Assembly (NCBI RefSeq): GCF_017591425.1 | Contig: NW_024467106.1 | Coordinates: 20,326,501 to 20,390,500, forward strand | Direction: 5' to 3' | From: Ochotona curzoniae | Lineage: Eukaryota > Chordata > Mammalia > Lagomorpha > Ochotonidae | DNA length: 64,000 nt | Shown: positions 11,581 through 22,705 of the stretch, piece after piece | How positions within the stretch are numbered: position 1 is the stretch's first letter | How the letters are laid out: each line of letters starts with the position of its first letter | Made by a program: the position numbers and the translations under genes | Notes under the pieces: model-generated | What the model was told of the DNA's origin: nothing | The model's database searches: none | Seen by the model: the letters and a program-made list of their open reading frames with translations, nothing else

Positions 11581-12954
11581 GCGACCTCTGAGGAATTTTG
11601 TGGGGTTTACACTTCCACAGGATGTGCTTCCCTTACTTTATTCTTCAGATTCTGGAAACTTCTGAGGAAAAGTCTGGTGTAGAGAGAATTCCATTAAAAA
11701 AAAAATCCAGCATGGGAAGGAGCATCCCTTCCCAGGAAGTGCTCCAACCACCACCCCAGGGCTGGCCTTTGCACCTTTGAAAAGGAGAAAAAGCATGCAC
11801 AGTTGCTAGGAGCTGACACATCCTCGTTAACCGTACTGGAAACTTCTGGGTGGTGTAAGCAGCTGCATCTCCTAAGAAAGCCAGAGCAAGTGAAGCTCAA
11901 ATACATAACAGTCCTAATGATCGTTGGGGGGAAAAATAAACCACAAAACTCTGCTTCCCCAAAGATCATACTGCGGGAACTTGCTTTTGTTTTTACATTT
12001 TAAATACAAAACATAATGATTGCCATTGGTGGTATGTCGTCATCTGAAACCATGACTGACTGATAGGTGACCTGGAAAGGGAGAAGAGTTCACTCACTTA
12101 GCAGATTTTTGGAGGAACCTTTCTCAAGCCATGAATGTCACGTGCATGTTTCTTCAGCTTCCCCCAAGATGTTCTGTGTGCAAAACCAAAGAGTGTCAGG
12201 ATCTCCCCTATCAACAGAAACTAACACAGTTAATGGGTGAGATTCTCCCCGTGTGAAGTTTCTATCCCAGGAATCGTTCTTGGGTCCTTGATGCTGGTTG
12301 TCATCCCTCTGTCTGTCTTTGCTTATAGACACTGTTAGTGATGATAACCCAGGCCCAAGAAAGCATAGAGAGGAAAACACTGACTTCCTGACTTTCTGAG
12401 TGATCATTTTTGAGATAGAGATGTATGTGTGTACACAAATAGCCCTTTGGACTCTTAGGTTATTCTCAATTCCTCAGTTGGATTACATGTACTCAGATAG
12501 TACATCTCCACCAAGAGCAGAAAAAACATCCAGATGCCTTACACGGGGTTTCAAACCATGGCTGCAAAGGCTACCCACTGAAGCCTTGGCCGTGTCCTGT
12601 CCTGGAAGTGAGATGGGGGCAGAATGTTGCTGAATGACCACAGAGAAGGAAGAAGCCCAGGAACTTCGCAAAGAGTTTGAGGCAGGTGAAACTGTCATTT
12701 TATACTGATACCAGATAGCTACCGATATCTAGAAAATAACAAACTGCTATATCTTTTCCTGGAGGTACAATTTTATAATAGATTTAAGCAAAGTGTCAAG
12801 ATCTTTCAAAGTTCAATAAATAGCACAGAAAAGTCCAAAGGGAAAAATCACCATTTTCTCAGACTCATGCTATCAAAAATAACATGTTTATTGTTAAGGT
12901 GGAAAGAAGTAATTTCAAAACGAAGATAATTATATACATATAATTTTACTGAAG

Positions 12955-13255
12955 GGATTGACATCGTGTCACAGTGGGTTAAGCCATTCTTTTCAATGCC
13001 AATATCCTGTATGATAGTACTGCTTTGAGTCCCAGCTACGAGCTTCATGCTAATGTGCTTGAGAAGGCAGTAGAGGATGACCCAAGTACTTGGGCCCCTG
13101 ATGGCCAAGAAGGAGACCAAGATGAAGTTTCTGGCTCCTGGCTTTGGCCCAGCCCATACCTGGCTATAGAGATCATTTAGGGGGTGAGCCCCCAGATGAA
13201 AAATCTCCATCATTCTGCTTTTCAAATGAGTCTTTGAAAAAAATTTGGAAACATT
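12955..13255 (+). repeat. C-type SINE
   Basis: GTGTCACAGTGGGTTAAGCC is the A-box region, GCTTTGAGTCCCAGCTACGA the B-box region, and GTAGAGGATGACCCAAGTAC the body. It creates a spurious 163-codon minus-strand frame. Confidence 0.85.
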
Positions 13256-13775
13256 ATGTAAAAGCAGATAAAATTGGAAAACTTGTAGGCTTTCGGCTTT
13301 TCTTGCCCTAATATCTAAGAGAAAGATTACAGAAACCACTTAGACTTTGGAATCATCAATTTCAAAGACGAGCTATGGTTTTTAAATGACCTGTGTTTTA
13401 AAAATAAACAGTAGCTACACGTTTAAGGTGACTGTATCTTTTTAATGTGGAAAAAGTGATTCACACCCCTCCACTTAACTAGTTAATGTCATCAGTCTTT
13501 TTAAATGAGGTAAAGCAATTCAACTTCTTGACTTGCCTAGGTATGTGACCTTGAAGTAATTTCACAACCAATCCGTGAATATTACATCTGATTTTCTGGA
13601 AAGCGGAGATCGTAATACAAGATTCTTGTGAAAATGAAATAGGCAGATGCACATGTCACTGATTTGGAGCTGTGAGCTCCAAATGCGGGGGGGGGGTGCC
13701 TTACAAATGTGTCCACATAGTTATTCAAACCTCACCTTTTCCCCTTCTTCTGTTTTGTTTTTGTTTTTGTTTTTT

Positions 13776-13787
13776 GGGGGGGGGGGG
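13776..13787 (+). repeat. Poly(G) run of 12
   Basis: Twelve consecutive G after a T-rich stretch; prone to sequencing length error. Confidence 0.9.
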
Positions 13788-14851
13788 CGGAATGAATCCT
13801 ACATCCTCCTCCTGGGATTTCTGCTACACAGAATGCTCCACATCCCTCAGGGTCTTCCCCCTTCAGGGCCGTTCACAATACAACTATGTCCCGTGGCCAT
13901 GTATTTTCCATGAGGGTCATTGCCATGGGACCATGACTAGGGACCTTGTACAGGCTACGTTTGTGTCTCCAGGGTTTATTACAGCGAAAAGGCATGTGTT
14001 ATTATCAGCGAAGGGAGAGAGCATAGGATGGAGTTCCAGGAAGACCAGGTGGGGACTTTCGCTGTCCTCTGCCACCTTGAAGTCACATGGACAGTGATTC
14101 ATTCTGCTGACAGTATATACAGTGCATTATCAACCAGGAAGCTCCCTGGAGTAATAAAAACTTTAGCATCCATGTTTTTTATTGGGAGACAGTCACATAG
14201 GCATGGCAGACCCAAATAGCTGACCACAGCTGACCTTATTACCTCACCAGAGGTCAAACAGATATACTGTGTGGCCCAGAACACCAGGAACACAAAAACA
14301 AGCATTTCTCTGTCAATCACATTGACAGCATGAGCTCTCTGACCTGGTCCAAGGTGCTGAGTATAAAAGACACTCCTGCCAGGCAGGAGCTCCCACGGGC
14401 CTTGAGGTTAACCCCCAGGAGCTCACCAATGCCTTCAGAATGTGCAGGGTTAAAATACCCCAGGCCTATTGAGTTAACTGTTGGTTACAGAGGCAGTGAT
14501 CCTGTTGGCATGAAAAACAGACTTCATTTCTCAGGTACAGACTTTACATACTAAGAGCAAGGACTCAGTGGTACTGCTTCAGAGCTGTGCCAAGATGGGC
14601 AGGTCAGAGGGGCTTCCAGTCTAACTCACCCAGGGGAGATCAAAGCATCCCTTCAAATCTTAGCCTCAGAAAGAAGTCCAGGGAGGCAGGCCAGACCTTG
14701 CCTCCATGTTGATGATTCCCTAATAATACCCCTTCCAATCTAGGAGATCTCATTCCACAGAAAGGTTCTGAGGCCAGAGATACGTGACTCTAAAACAGAT
14801 TTGTTTTTCCAGCTCTTCTCTAGTAGCCATACCAAACAGGTTTTTCACACC

Positions 14852-14886
14852 AAAAAAAAAAAAAAAAAGAAAGAAAAAGAAAAAAA
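14852..14886 (+). repeat. Poly(A)/AAAG tract
   Basis: A run of 17 A followed by AAAGA units. No clear retroelement body precedes it. Confidence 0.9.
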
Positions 14887-14984
14887 GCCACCTGCAGTTA
14901 GATGACACTCTTCACTAAGAGCAGTGAGTTTCTCTGATCCTGTAATACCCACCTAAAGGATTCTGTTCAAGTAAGATCCCTGGG

Positions 14985-15297
14985 TTAGGTGAATGCCGAG
15001 GAAGCTGCTTATGTGCCACATTGGAGTGCCTTGGTTCACCACCCCAGTGTGATTCCCGAATCCAGTGTCTGGAAATAGTGATGAGGGCTCAAGCAACTCA
15101 TTTTCACATGCATGGGAGACTTGGGCTGAATTCTTGGCTCCTGATTTTGGCCTTGTTCAGCCCTAGCTGCTACAGGCATGTGGAAAGTGAATCACCACAT
15201 GAGAGCTGGCTCGCTGTCTCTCCCTTCCTCCCTTCTTCCTTCCTCCCTGATTCTCTGTGTCTGCCTCTCAACTAAATAAATAAATACTTTTTTTTAA
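14985..15297 (+). repeat. C-type SINE, old
   Basis: CCCCAGTGTGATTCCCGAATC, GCTCCTGATTTTGGCCTTG and the ACTAAATAAATAAATA end mark a diverged copy with an expanded CCTT-rich tail. Confidence 0.8.
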
Positions 15298-15589
15298 TTG
15301 CCTGCATTTTAAAGAAATAGAGAATAGGACCCCTTGTTTTGGTGTTTCTTCAGAGTTGAAGCCCAGTCGGACACAGGAGTCAGTCATCCCACTGCTAAAG
15401 AATTAAAGGTAGGAGGCAAAGCAGATTAGCCCCTGTTTGTAGCAGCCTCATTCATGTAGTTCAAAAGGTAGAAGCGTCTGTAACAAATGAATAGATAAAT
15501 AAAGTATGGTTTGCCCATAAGATAGAGCATTTTTTACATAAAAGGAAGACTTTTTTGATGATTTTGTGCCAGGCATTGTGCATATTTTG

Positions 15590-15860
15590 TAATGATTATT
15601 TCATTTTATGACACAGTTTCATAGGCTCTGGGATTCCCTGAGCCCCTACACAAGCCCTCCCCCATATTGAAATCCTCCATATTGCTACAGTAGTACAGTT
15701 CAGAACCAGCCATGAGTCTTTCATTGTGGGCATGGGACATGTGGAGGTTCCAGCATCTTATTATCCAGATAAATTCAAGTTTCATTGGGAGACCATCCTT
15801 GGTCTGAAAGTAGAGCTGGCAGAATATCATCCCCTCCAATGACAAGCCACTACACAACTT
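15590..15860 (-). repeat. Interspersed repeat, probably L1 3' end
   Basis: Shares blocks with 53400-53690: ACAGTTTCATAGGCTCTGGG at one end, CATTGTGGGCATGG in the middle, then CATCCTTGGTCTGAAAGTAGA. The T-rich low-coordinate edge would be the A-rich 3' end of a minus-strand retroposon. Family not certain. Confidence 0.6.
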
Positions 15861-16433
15861 CAACTACAGGAAGAAACATGGAAATTTACAACATCATGAA
15901 GTTAATTAGCATGGTATTGAGTGACCAATATATTAGAAAATACAAGTTCTTAACCACATCCTGTAACTACTTCATTGACATCTCAACTTTAGTATATACA
16001 CAACCAGCTACTATACACCTTAAAATGGTTATAGGGTACTATTCAGCTGTCTCGTGTCCATTTTCATTTTTATATTTAGCAGCTTATAGAATGCAAGCTT
16101 GGTTTTTACTGAACTTCATGAATTTTAGGATAGTCCAAACAAGATTATAACTCCAACAAGCCATATGTTAACGATTGAGGAACAGAACAATTTTAGGAGG
16201 GGTGTGCAGAGAAATCTTCAATACCTTAGTGAAGAGTAACTGATCTTTGTGTCCTATAGTAAGGTATATGATAGTCCAAGCTGACTTTTTCCTGACTGTT
16301 CTAAGCTTCCCTTACTTGTCTCTGTCTATCTGATCTAATTTTGGGGGCTCTGGAGCAACCCTGATGGTCACTGCAAGAGAGGGTGGGGAGCCAAAGATAG
16401 AACTAAGTAAGGACCAGAGAAAAGCTCCTCTCC

Positions 16434-16856
16434 CTAGTCCCGAAGGAAGTTTACTGTTAGAAGAACAGTTTCTGAGGACTGCTCAGGGTTCCTGGCTGTT
16501 GTTCTGATGACCTTGGATCCTGCGAGGAAGGATTTGGGCTTGTTCCATCCCATGTGGAAGACCCGATAGAGAATGGTTGACCTCAGAGTTCTCGGCCTAC
16601 GAGGGCACTCTAGTTCCCTGTGATCTCCTTGGCAGTTGGGATATAGTCCTTGGTGCCTGTACTGATAGTCCTTGGTGAGGTACTGGGAATCTCCGGGGTT
16701 GGGATACAGAGCCTCCTCCTGTCCGAGGAAGGCATTTTGATAGGTGCCTTGGCAACACTGTGGTGTGGTGTGGTGTGATTCTTGTTTTATGGGAAACTTG
16801 GAATAAGGAACAGAAAGTAGAATATATGTTAACCTTTCCTCTGGGAAGGGTGCCAT
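16434..16856 (-). other. Unrecognised minus-strand open frame
   Basis: An open frame of about 140 codons (MAPFPEERLTYILLSVPYSK at the start, then Tyr/Gln/Pro-rich sequence) in a stretch with more CpG than its surroundings. I do not recognise it and see no signal peptide, splice sites or poly(A) signal. It could be a decayed processed gene copy or chance. A second open frame (16597-16875) overlaps it in another minus frame, which argues against coding. Confidence 0.2.
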
Positions 16857-16904
16857 AGTAGTTATTGTTAAACAATAATACAGAGTTTCTGTTGGGGTCA
16901 GTGG

Positions 16905-17037
16905 GAAAATTTCAGGGCTAGACTATGACAATGGTCATGTGACATTGTGAATACATTTAATGCCACTGACTGGTGCATTTAAAAATGGTAAAGCCATAAA
17001 TGTCATGTTATGTATATTTTATCACAATAAAAAAAAG
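16905..17037 (+). repeat. L1 3' end remnant (old L1M type)
   Basis: TGACATTGTGAATACATTTA, TGCCACTGACTGGTGCATTT and GTATATTTTATCACAATAAA follow the classic old mammalian L1 3'UTR order, ending in poly(A). Confidence 0.8.
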
Positions 17038-17217
17038 GAACCCTGGCAAGTGACAGAAAAATGCAGGCAGCCCTGGGATGCCAGGCATTTGGCTGACACC
17101 TGCTGGGGAGTGTTCACCCTTCCCCCAACTTCCCAGCACCATCCCTGCCTTCCTGCATGCCTGCCCTCCTCACAGCCTGTTTCTTATTGTAATGAGCAGA
17201 GCTTCATGTGTTTTTAG

Positions 17218-17404
17218 TAACCGCAGTGATGAAGATGACCTCCCCCCGGACCTGGCCGAGGCCGTGGGAACCACCCCAGCTCCACCCACTAACAACTCGT
17301 CCACCAACACCCAGGTCTCCGTGCCGCTGGCATCCCCGAAGATCCAGAAAGTCAGCTCACCTCAGAAGGCAGAAGGCATGGGCCCACTGTCCCCAGGGGC
17401 CAAG
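17218..17404 (+). CDS. EPB41L4B: EPB41L4B exon 4 of window
   Basis: The 187-base exon completes the Phe codon with its first base. It then encodes an acidic DEDDLPPDLAEAVG block, a Thr/Pro/Asn-rich stretch, QVSVPLASPK, and LSPGAK before the donor GTAGGG at 17405. Two acceptors are possible: GTTTTTAG (17217), and CCGCAG (17226) nine bases downstream. Both keep frame and differ only by Asn-Arg-Ser. The human sequence as I recall it reads QYSFDEDD, which would favour the downstream site, but the upstream site has the better pyrimidine tract. Low complexity and divergence from human in the Thr-rich part are typical of a disordered tail. Confidence 0.9.
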
Positions 17405-18320
17405 GTAGGGGAAAGCCCAGAGGCGCGGCCACACCAGCTGGGTGTTCACTATCCCTGCATGAGTAGGAGGCAGCATGTGTGTGTCTGCTCCACATGGTCA
17501 ATTGTGGTGCTTCTAGAAGAACCACAGTAGGTTTTGCAGAACCTGTCCCAGCACACACGCCAGCTGTGCAGGAGGGATAGGAGAATACTGACACATATGC
17601 ACTCTCCTGGCAGTGTAAGCAACCTGGGAAGGAATTTGGATTTGGAATATTGCCCCAACCTAGGCTCTTACTACACCATGCAGATCACAAGAGAGAAGTG
17701 GGTTAACAGGCAATTTGGAGGTGTCAACATTCCTTGTATTGAATAAACTATTGCTTACAGTTTCAAAATGGAAAATGCCATGCTACATGTCAACTGGCGA
17801 TTTGAAGAAATTGCTCAAGATGTGATGGAGCAGTGACAAGGGCTTTGTATAAAGCACTTCTGGTACTCTTAGAATGATCTCTAATCGTGGCTACTGTTCA
17901 GCACTTGGTACCGAAACAGTGAAACCTTTTGTTTGCCAAAGTGACCTGGGTCCACAGAGCCACATGGGGACAATTGGGTTGAAGTGGTGGGGGCCCTGAA
18001 TGCAGGAGCGGAACCCCTCTGCTCATATGCCTTGAGACTGCTTGGAATTTCCAATCCTTTCCAAAGTCTTAATTTCGCTCAGCTTTGTTTTCCTCAACTG
18101 GTAGCTGGCCCAGTGTGTTCTGCTTCTCTATAGATCACCTCCCTCCATGTCAGGTCAGGTCACTCCCTGCTGTGGATGGTCCCCTTTCCTTTTACAGCCC
18201 ACATATGGACATAGGCTCCTGCCCTGTCTGGCACAAAGCAAGGAAGCTGGGCTAAGGGGCTGCAGAAGGGCTCTGAACAGAGGCCACGGGGCTCCCTCTA
18301 CTGGCCATCTCTCTCCTTAG

Positions 18321-18410
18321 GGCTCTGCCTGCACTCAGGTGATGGAGCTGTTTTCTTGCTCCAAGGGCTCCAAGACCACCTGTGCAGCTGGGACCTCAGA
18401 ACAGAACAGG
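18321..18410 (+). CDS. Candidate cassette exon in EPB41L4B intron
   Basis: A strong-looking acceptor (CATCTCTCTCCTTAG, ends 18320) and a donor (AGG|GTATGTGAG, 18411) enclose exactly 90 open bases. Their phase is 0 to 0, so the segment would slot between exons 4 and 5 without a frameshift. It would encode 30 residues starting GSACTQVMELFSCSKG and ending SEQNR, with four Cys. An internal donor CAG|GTGATG could also give an 18-base version. I do not recall this insert in the human 900-residue protein. The evidence is splice-site quality and phase only. It could be chance: the open frame runs 53 codons from 18321 to a stop at 18480, for which random sequence gives about 8 percent. Confidence 0.3.
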
Positions 18411-18636
18411 GTATGTGAGATGCAGAAGTGGCTCCTGCGCATCGTCCCGGTGGTCTGCCCCACCATCGTGTGGATCCTTTAGCTCCTGAAGGCCAGCTTA
18501 GCCTCCTGTCAGGACTAAGTGTTTCCTCTTCTCCTTTTACATCCAAAGGACCCCGCAAAGTGCTTTCCCCAGAAGACCAAAGAACATTCAGAGCCCTTGA
18601 TAAGTGCCGTTTGTGGCTTTTAAAAGAGGACTTGTT

Positions 18637-18895
18637 CAGGGGCAGTGCTGGCCTGGTGCTTCAGGCACTGTTGTCCCACATCAGAATACTTGGGTCCCGT
18701 TGCCCTCCGGACTCCGTGCTGTGAGTGCAGACCAACCCTGCAAGGCTGTGGTGATGGCTCCTTGATATGTGGTTTCTGCCACCCACCCCTGCATTGAGTT
18801 CTCAGCTCCTAGAAGCTTCTAAGGAGTACCAGTGGATGAAAATCCTCTTTCTCATTGTCTCTTGAGTTAACTAATTTATTAAAAACATGATTCCT
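18637..18895 (+). repeat. C-type SINE, old
   Basis: CAGGGGCAGTGCTGGCCTGG head and AGTACCAGTGGATGAAAATCC near the end. Faces the next copy tail to tail. Confidence 0.7.
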
Positions 18896-18957
18896 TGTGT
18901 CATGGTCTTTTTCTACTTATCAATTTTTTTTACTAATTTTTTTATCAATTATTATTT

Positions 18958-19255
18958 TTTTAAAATGTATATTTTGAGAGGCACAAAGTTGCAGGGAGAG
19001 AATAAGTGATTCCATCCCTGGCTGCTTCCCCAAATGTTTGCAATGGCAAGGGCTGGGCCAGGTGAGAGCCACGAGCCAGGAACTCAGTCTAGGTTTCCCA
19101 CTTACATGGCAGGGACCCCATGACTTGAGCCACCACTTGCTGCCTCCCAGAGTCTGTGTTCGCGGGAAGCCAGAGTCAGGAGCCAGAACTGGGAGTTGAA
19201 CCCAGACATTCTGATGTGGGATACTGGCTCCAAACTGCTAGAAATGCCCATGCCC
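18958..19255 (-). repeat. C-type SINE
   Basis: The reverse complement shows the typical body. On plus it reads GAGCCAGAACTGGGAGTTGA, then GATGTGGGATACTGGCTCC. Confidence 0.8.
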
Positions 19256-19423
19256 TCTACTCGTTGCATGCTACTAAGCAGGAAAGTCCCCAGGAGGGAT
19301 TGGCACCCTAAGGAGGGTTAGAAATGGTGTAGAAGAGAGGTGGGGAACACCTGTCCTTTGTGGTAACTTCCATTGTCCATCCAGATCCGCCACTAACCAG
19401 GGGTGTTTTGTCTGCCTTCGTAG

Positions 19424-19501
19424 AGCCCCTCTCACCGAGGCAGTGCCTTTACCTTGGAGCCAGGTGACCTTCTGATGGATTTCACAGAAGCCACGCCTCT
19501 G
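19424..19501 (+). CDS. EPB41L4B: EPB41L4B exon 5 of window
   Basis: The 78-base exon (26 whole codons, phase 0 to 0) lies between the acceptor TGCCTTCGTAG and the donor GTAAAC. It encodes SPSHRGSAF and then the well-conserved LEPGDLLMDFTEATPL, which matches the human tail as I recall it. The hydrophobic-acidic LLMDFTEATPL stretch is the most motif-like piece of the tail and could be a short docking helix, though I know of no named partner for it. Confidence 0.93.
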
Positions 19502-20764
19502 GTAAACTTCCTATTTTGCTAAAACCAGAAAAGCCACAAATCATAGAAACCTCTTGGCAGTGGGATGGATGGACAGAGGTGGACACTGCTGTTGGGAAGG
19601 CTCTTCCTCTTGTCCTGGAGGTGCAGGGATTTGCTTTCCCAGAAGGATCGGGCTCCATGGGTCCCTGCGTCCATCAGAGCCCTTGCCTCTGCTACAGGGG
19701 CTTAGCCTACACCTGTCTGCTGGTGCTCAGGTGTCACAGGTCTCCTCCGTGCTTGTGTCTTAGCTTCTTGGCTTCCTGGCCTGGGCCCTGCATGCCCTCC
19801 CATGGGCCATCTCTTGCTGTTGCTTCCAGCCATCTGTTCAGTCTGTAGTGCAGATTCAAGGCCACATCTCAGCTTCCCAGGTCTCTCGTGCCTTCTACCA
19901 TTCCCACCATCATCCATCCCTGCTTTCAGGTCCCCTCTTAAGGACTCCTGCAGAGGAGAACCCCTGAACCCCTTCTGGAGGATCAACCCCTTCTGTAATC
20001 TCAGCCTCCCTGTTTAAGATCCTGATCATTGAATGGCTACCACCACATCTCATACAAAACAAAGATGCCATTGCTTACCCTGTCTGTCCCACAGGAGTGC
20101 TTACTAGGATCACAAAAGAGGGGCAGAGGTTGAGAAAAGAAAATACTGCAAATATGTGTGCAGTAGTGTAAATATAATTAGGTGAAAGAGGCAAACTTGA
20201 TTGTGTCTTTGGCAGGCTTACCCTGATATGTTTGTGAGCAGAAATTGTGGCCCACAACTTTGGGCTGTGAATCCAAATGTGAACCAAGTCAAAAACTATT
20301 TCCCAGGAGTTGACTGTGCAACTGCCACATGCTAGGCCCTAGGAGTAGAGAGGGCAAGTGGAGGTTGGAGGAGAAATTAGGTTGATAAATAGCCAAGAAC
20401 ATAGGGAGAGCTACACAGAAGATACTGGAGAGAGGCCAAAAGGGGCCATTTGCTGGAAGACGAGCATGGTGCATGGGAAGGAGTTGTGAAACACCTTGTA
20501 GAGACTGCTCAGGTTTTAGGGCTCATTCCTGTGTCTGGCCAAGTGACTTGAGGATGTGATTGAGTCACCCAGAAATTGGTGCCATCTGAGAGCATTTACT
20601 TTTGGATCTGCGTCTGGGGACAGCCAGGTGACCCTGCTATGGCAGCTTGCAGAGTCACACCCTCCCAATGTTGGAGTATTGTTCTTCATGGCCTGTTTGT
20701 TGTTCAGGTGGCCAAGATGCTTGACAAGTGGAAGGGCCCTCCTTACCTGCCTAAGAAGACTCAG

Positions 20765-20890
20765 AAACACCAGGCTGTTCCCCTTTGCACAGATGGGGAA
20801 CTGAGCCCCAGAGGGGCCTGGTCCCACAAGCTCTGAGCTGGAGCTGGAGCCTGGGTGTTCTGGCTCCTCTCCTAGTGCATTCCGCACTAG
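20765..20890 (-). repeat. MIR SINE
   Basis: CACAGATGGGGAACTGAGCC, followed by a decayed GTCACACAGC-like region, is the reverse MIR core. Confidence 0.65.
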
Positions 20891-22584
20891 ACTGGGCAAC
20901 ATGCAGCTTTTTCTTTAGGAAACTTGTCACTATTGGGAGGGGGAAAGCAGTATCTGAAAACATTCCCCACATTGGGGTGATAAAAGAAAGGGCAGGGACT
21001 CAGGTTGCTGTGCCCTCTCAGCTGAGCTTCTCCTTTCCCAAGGAGGCTTTCTGTAGGAGAGGGAATTCTGAGCATCAGTTTGAGGAGTCTAGTCTATCCT
21101 CAATGCTGCACCGGCCCTGAGGACCCAAGAGCTACTAGGATGCAACCTGAGGGACTCTGAAGGCGCAAGGCAAAAGCTGAGCTGCAGAACTCAGCTGAAG
21201 AGGCGTGTCTGGAAGAGGAGCCACTGGAGAATCTGTCTCACTGGGTGAGGCTCACGAGCAGCTCTCGGCTGCTACAGTGTAAAGGCACTTCCAAAAGCTT
21301 ATGGGAAATGGAATTAAAAAGCAAATGTATTTTGGTGCCAACCCCCCCCCCGAAATCCATGCATAGTTCTTTCATGATGTACATTTTCCAGAACTTCTTG
21401 AAGCCCCTCCTTTGTTGCTGAGGATGCCATAAGAAGCTACACTGATTGCTACTGCTGTGAGACCCAGTGTCTAATCTTGTTTGGGGATACTGCAAAAAGG
21501 AAGGCTCCTGGAACGAGGGTTGTAAAGTATGAATAGAAGTTTGCCAGGTGAAGGAAGAATGAAGCAAGGTGTTATGTGTAGAGTGCAGCATGAACAAAGT
21601 ACCAAGTATTGATTAGTGGGTCTGATGGAGCTGACAATGAATGTCAGTTTATATCATGCACATGCACACTCACACACAAACACATGGTGGCTTTGACAGG
21701 CATGAGGAGGAGATTCCTTTAGGGCCAACAGTGCTTAGACCCAGTTTGTAGAGTTAATGATTTTTAGTGTCAAATTATCCTTGCGTTGAAAGTAGCAGAT
21801 TGAGGCTACAAGGAAGCAGCACACACGGCAGGGATACAGAGGTCCCTGATAGAAGGTGCAGATGCCTACCAAGTGACAAGCTGGTCTCTGCCTGCACCTG
21901 GAGGCTCCTCCCTCTCCCAGGATGGCTCACCTGCAGCTCTGTGTGGATTGGACTTAGCTCTGAAATAGAGTTCAAGGAGCTGCACTGTCTAGGTATGGGG
22001 TGGCTCAAGTACCAGACACAACTACCCGCACTTCACAGCTGCAGCTCACAGTGCATCTATGTTCCCAGGTCCAAAGCACCTCTTGTCTTGAGGCACTGCC
22101 TGAACAGTGGTTTTTTTTTTTAGCAAGAGTTCATTGCACTGTGAACTTTCCTTGGCATCACTGGCTCTGACACTATTGTCCTCCCAAAACCTATTTCCAC
22201 GAGTGTAGGAGATTCTAGAAAGAAAGAGTACACTCAAGTCATCTGCATCTCTCTCTGGTCCCCTCCTTCCTTCTTCTCTCAGTGTCATGGGAATGCAACC
22301 AACAGCCCTGTCATCTCTTAGTTGGGACAGCCAGGGAGGGAGTGGACTCAGTGCCTGGGACTAGGAAGCCTACAGGCAGCAGTTAGCTGTGCCCGCTTCT
22401 GAAGTTAGTGTCCTGGGCAACAGTAGGTGAAGGCTGCAGGGAGCTTCTTGACCACCTCAGGAAGGAGCTGGAACCAGATGAGGCAGGGGCACCACCCCCT
22501 CTTGTGTGACCAGAACTTCCTCACCTGTGTGGACTGACCTATAAGCTGTAGTAGCATCTTGGGACTATCTCTCCTAGTCCTGCA

Positions 22585-22705
22585 CAGATGGAAAGCTAAG
22601 GCCCAAATGGGCCCAGGCGCTCGTTCTCAGCTCAGAAAACAAGTGTGTGTTAGAGTAAGGACTAGAACTCCAGCTCTTGACTGCTGCCCCGGTACCTTTC
22701 TCAAT
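22585..22705 (-). repeat. MIR SINE
   Basis: GATGGAAAGCTAAGGCCCAA, then GACTAGAACTCCAGCTCTTG, matches reverse MIR. Confidence 0.65.

Larger units (their letters stand above)
10031..17217 (+). other. EPB41L4B intron
   Basis: Holds SINEs (12955-13255, 14985-15297), a MIR-like piece near 11510-11580, a 12-G run at 13776-13787, an A-rich tract (14852-14886), a lagomorph-type repeat (15590-15860), an unrecognised minus-strand open frame (16434-16856) and an L1 3' end (16905-17037). The remaining stretches (10040-11500, 11600-12950, 13260-14850) carry nothing I can name. Confidence 0.65.
17405..19423 (+). other. EPB41L4B intron
   Basis: Contains the candidate cassette exon (18321-18410) and a tail-to-tail pair of SINEs (18637-19255). 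The stretch 17405-18300 is unique sequence with no visible feature. Confidence 0.7.

Noticed and set aside
12848..13339. Minus-strand open frame of 163 codons
   Set aside because: Made almost entirely of a C-type SINE read backwards.
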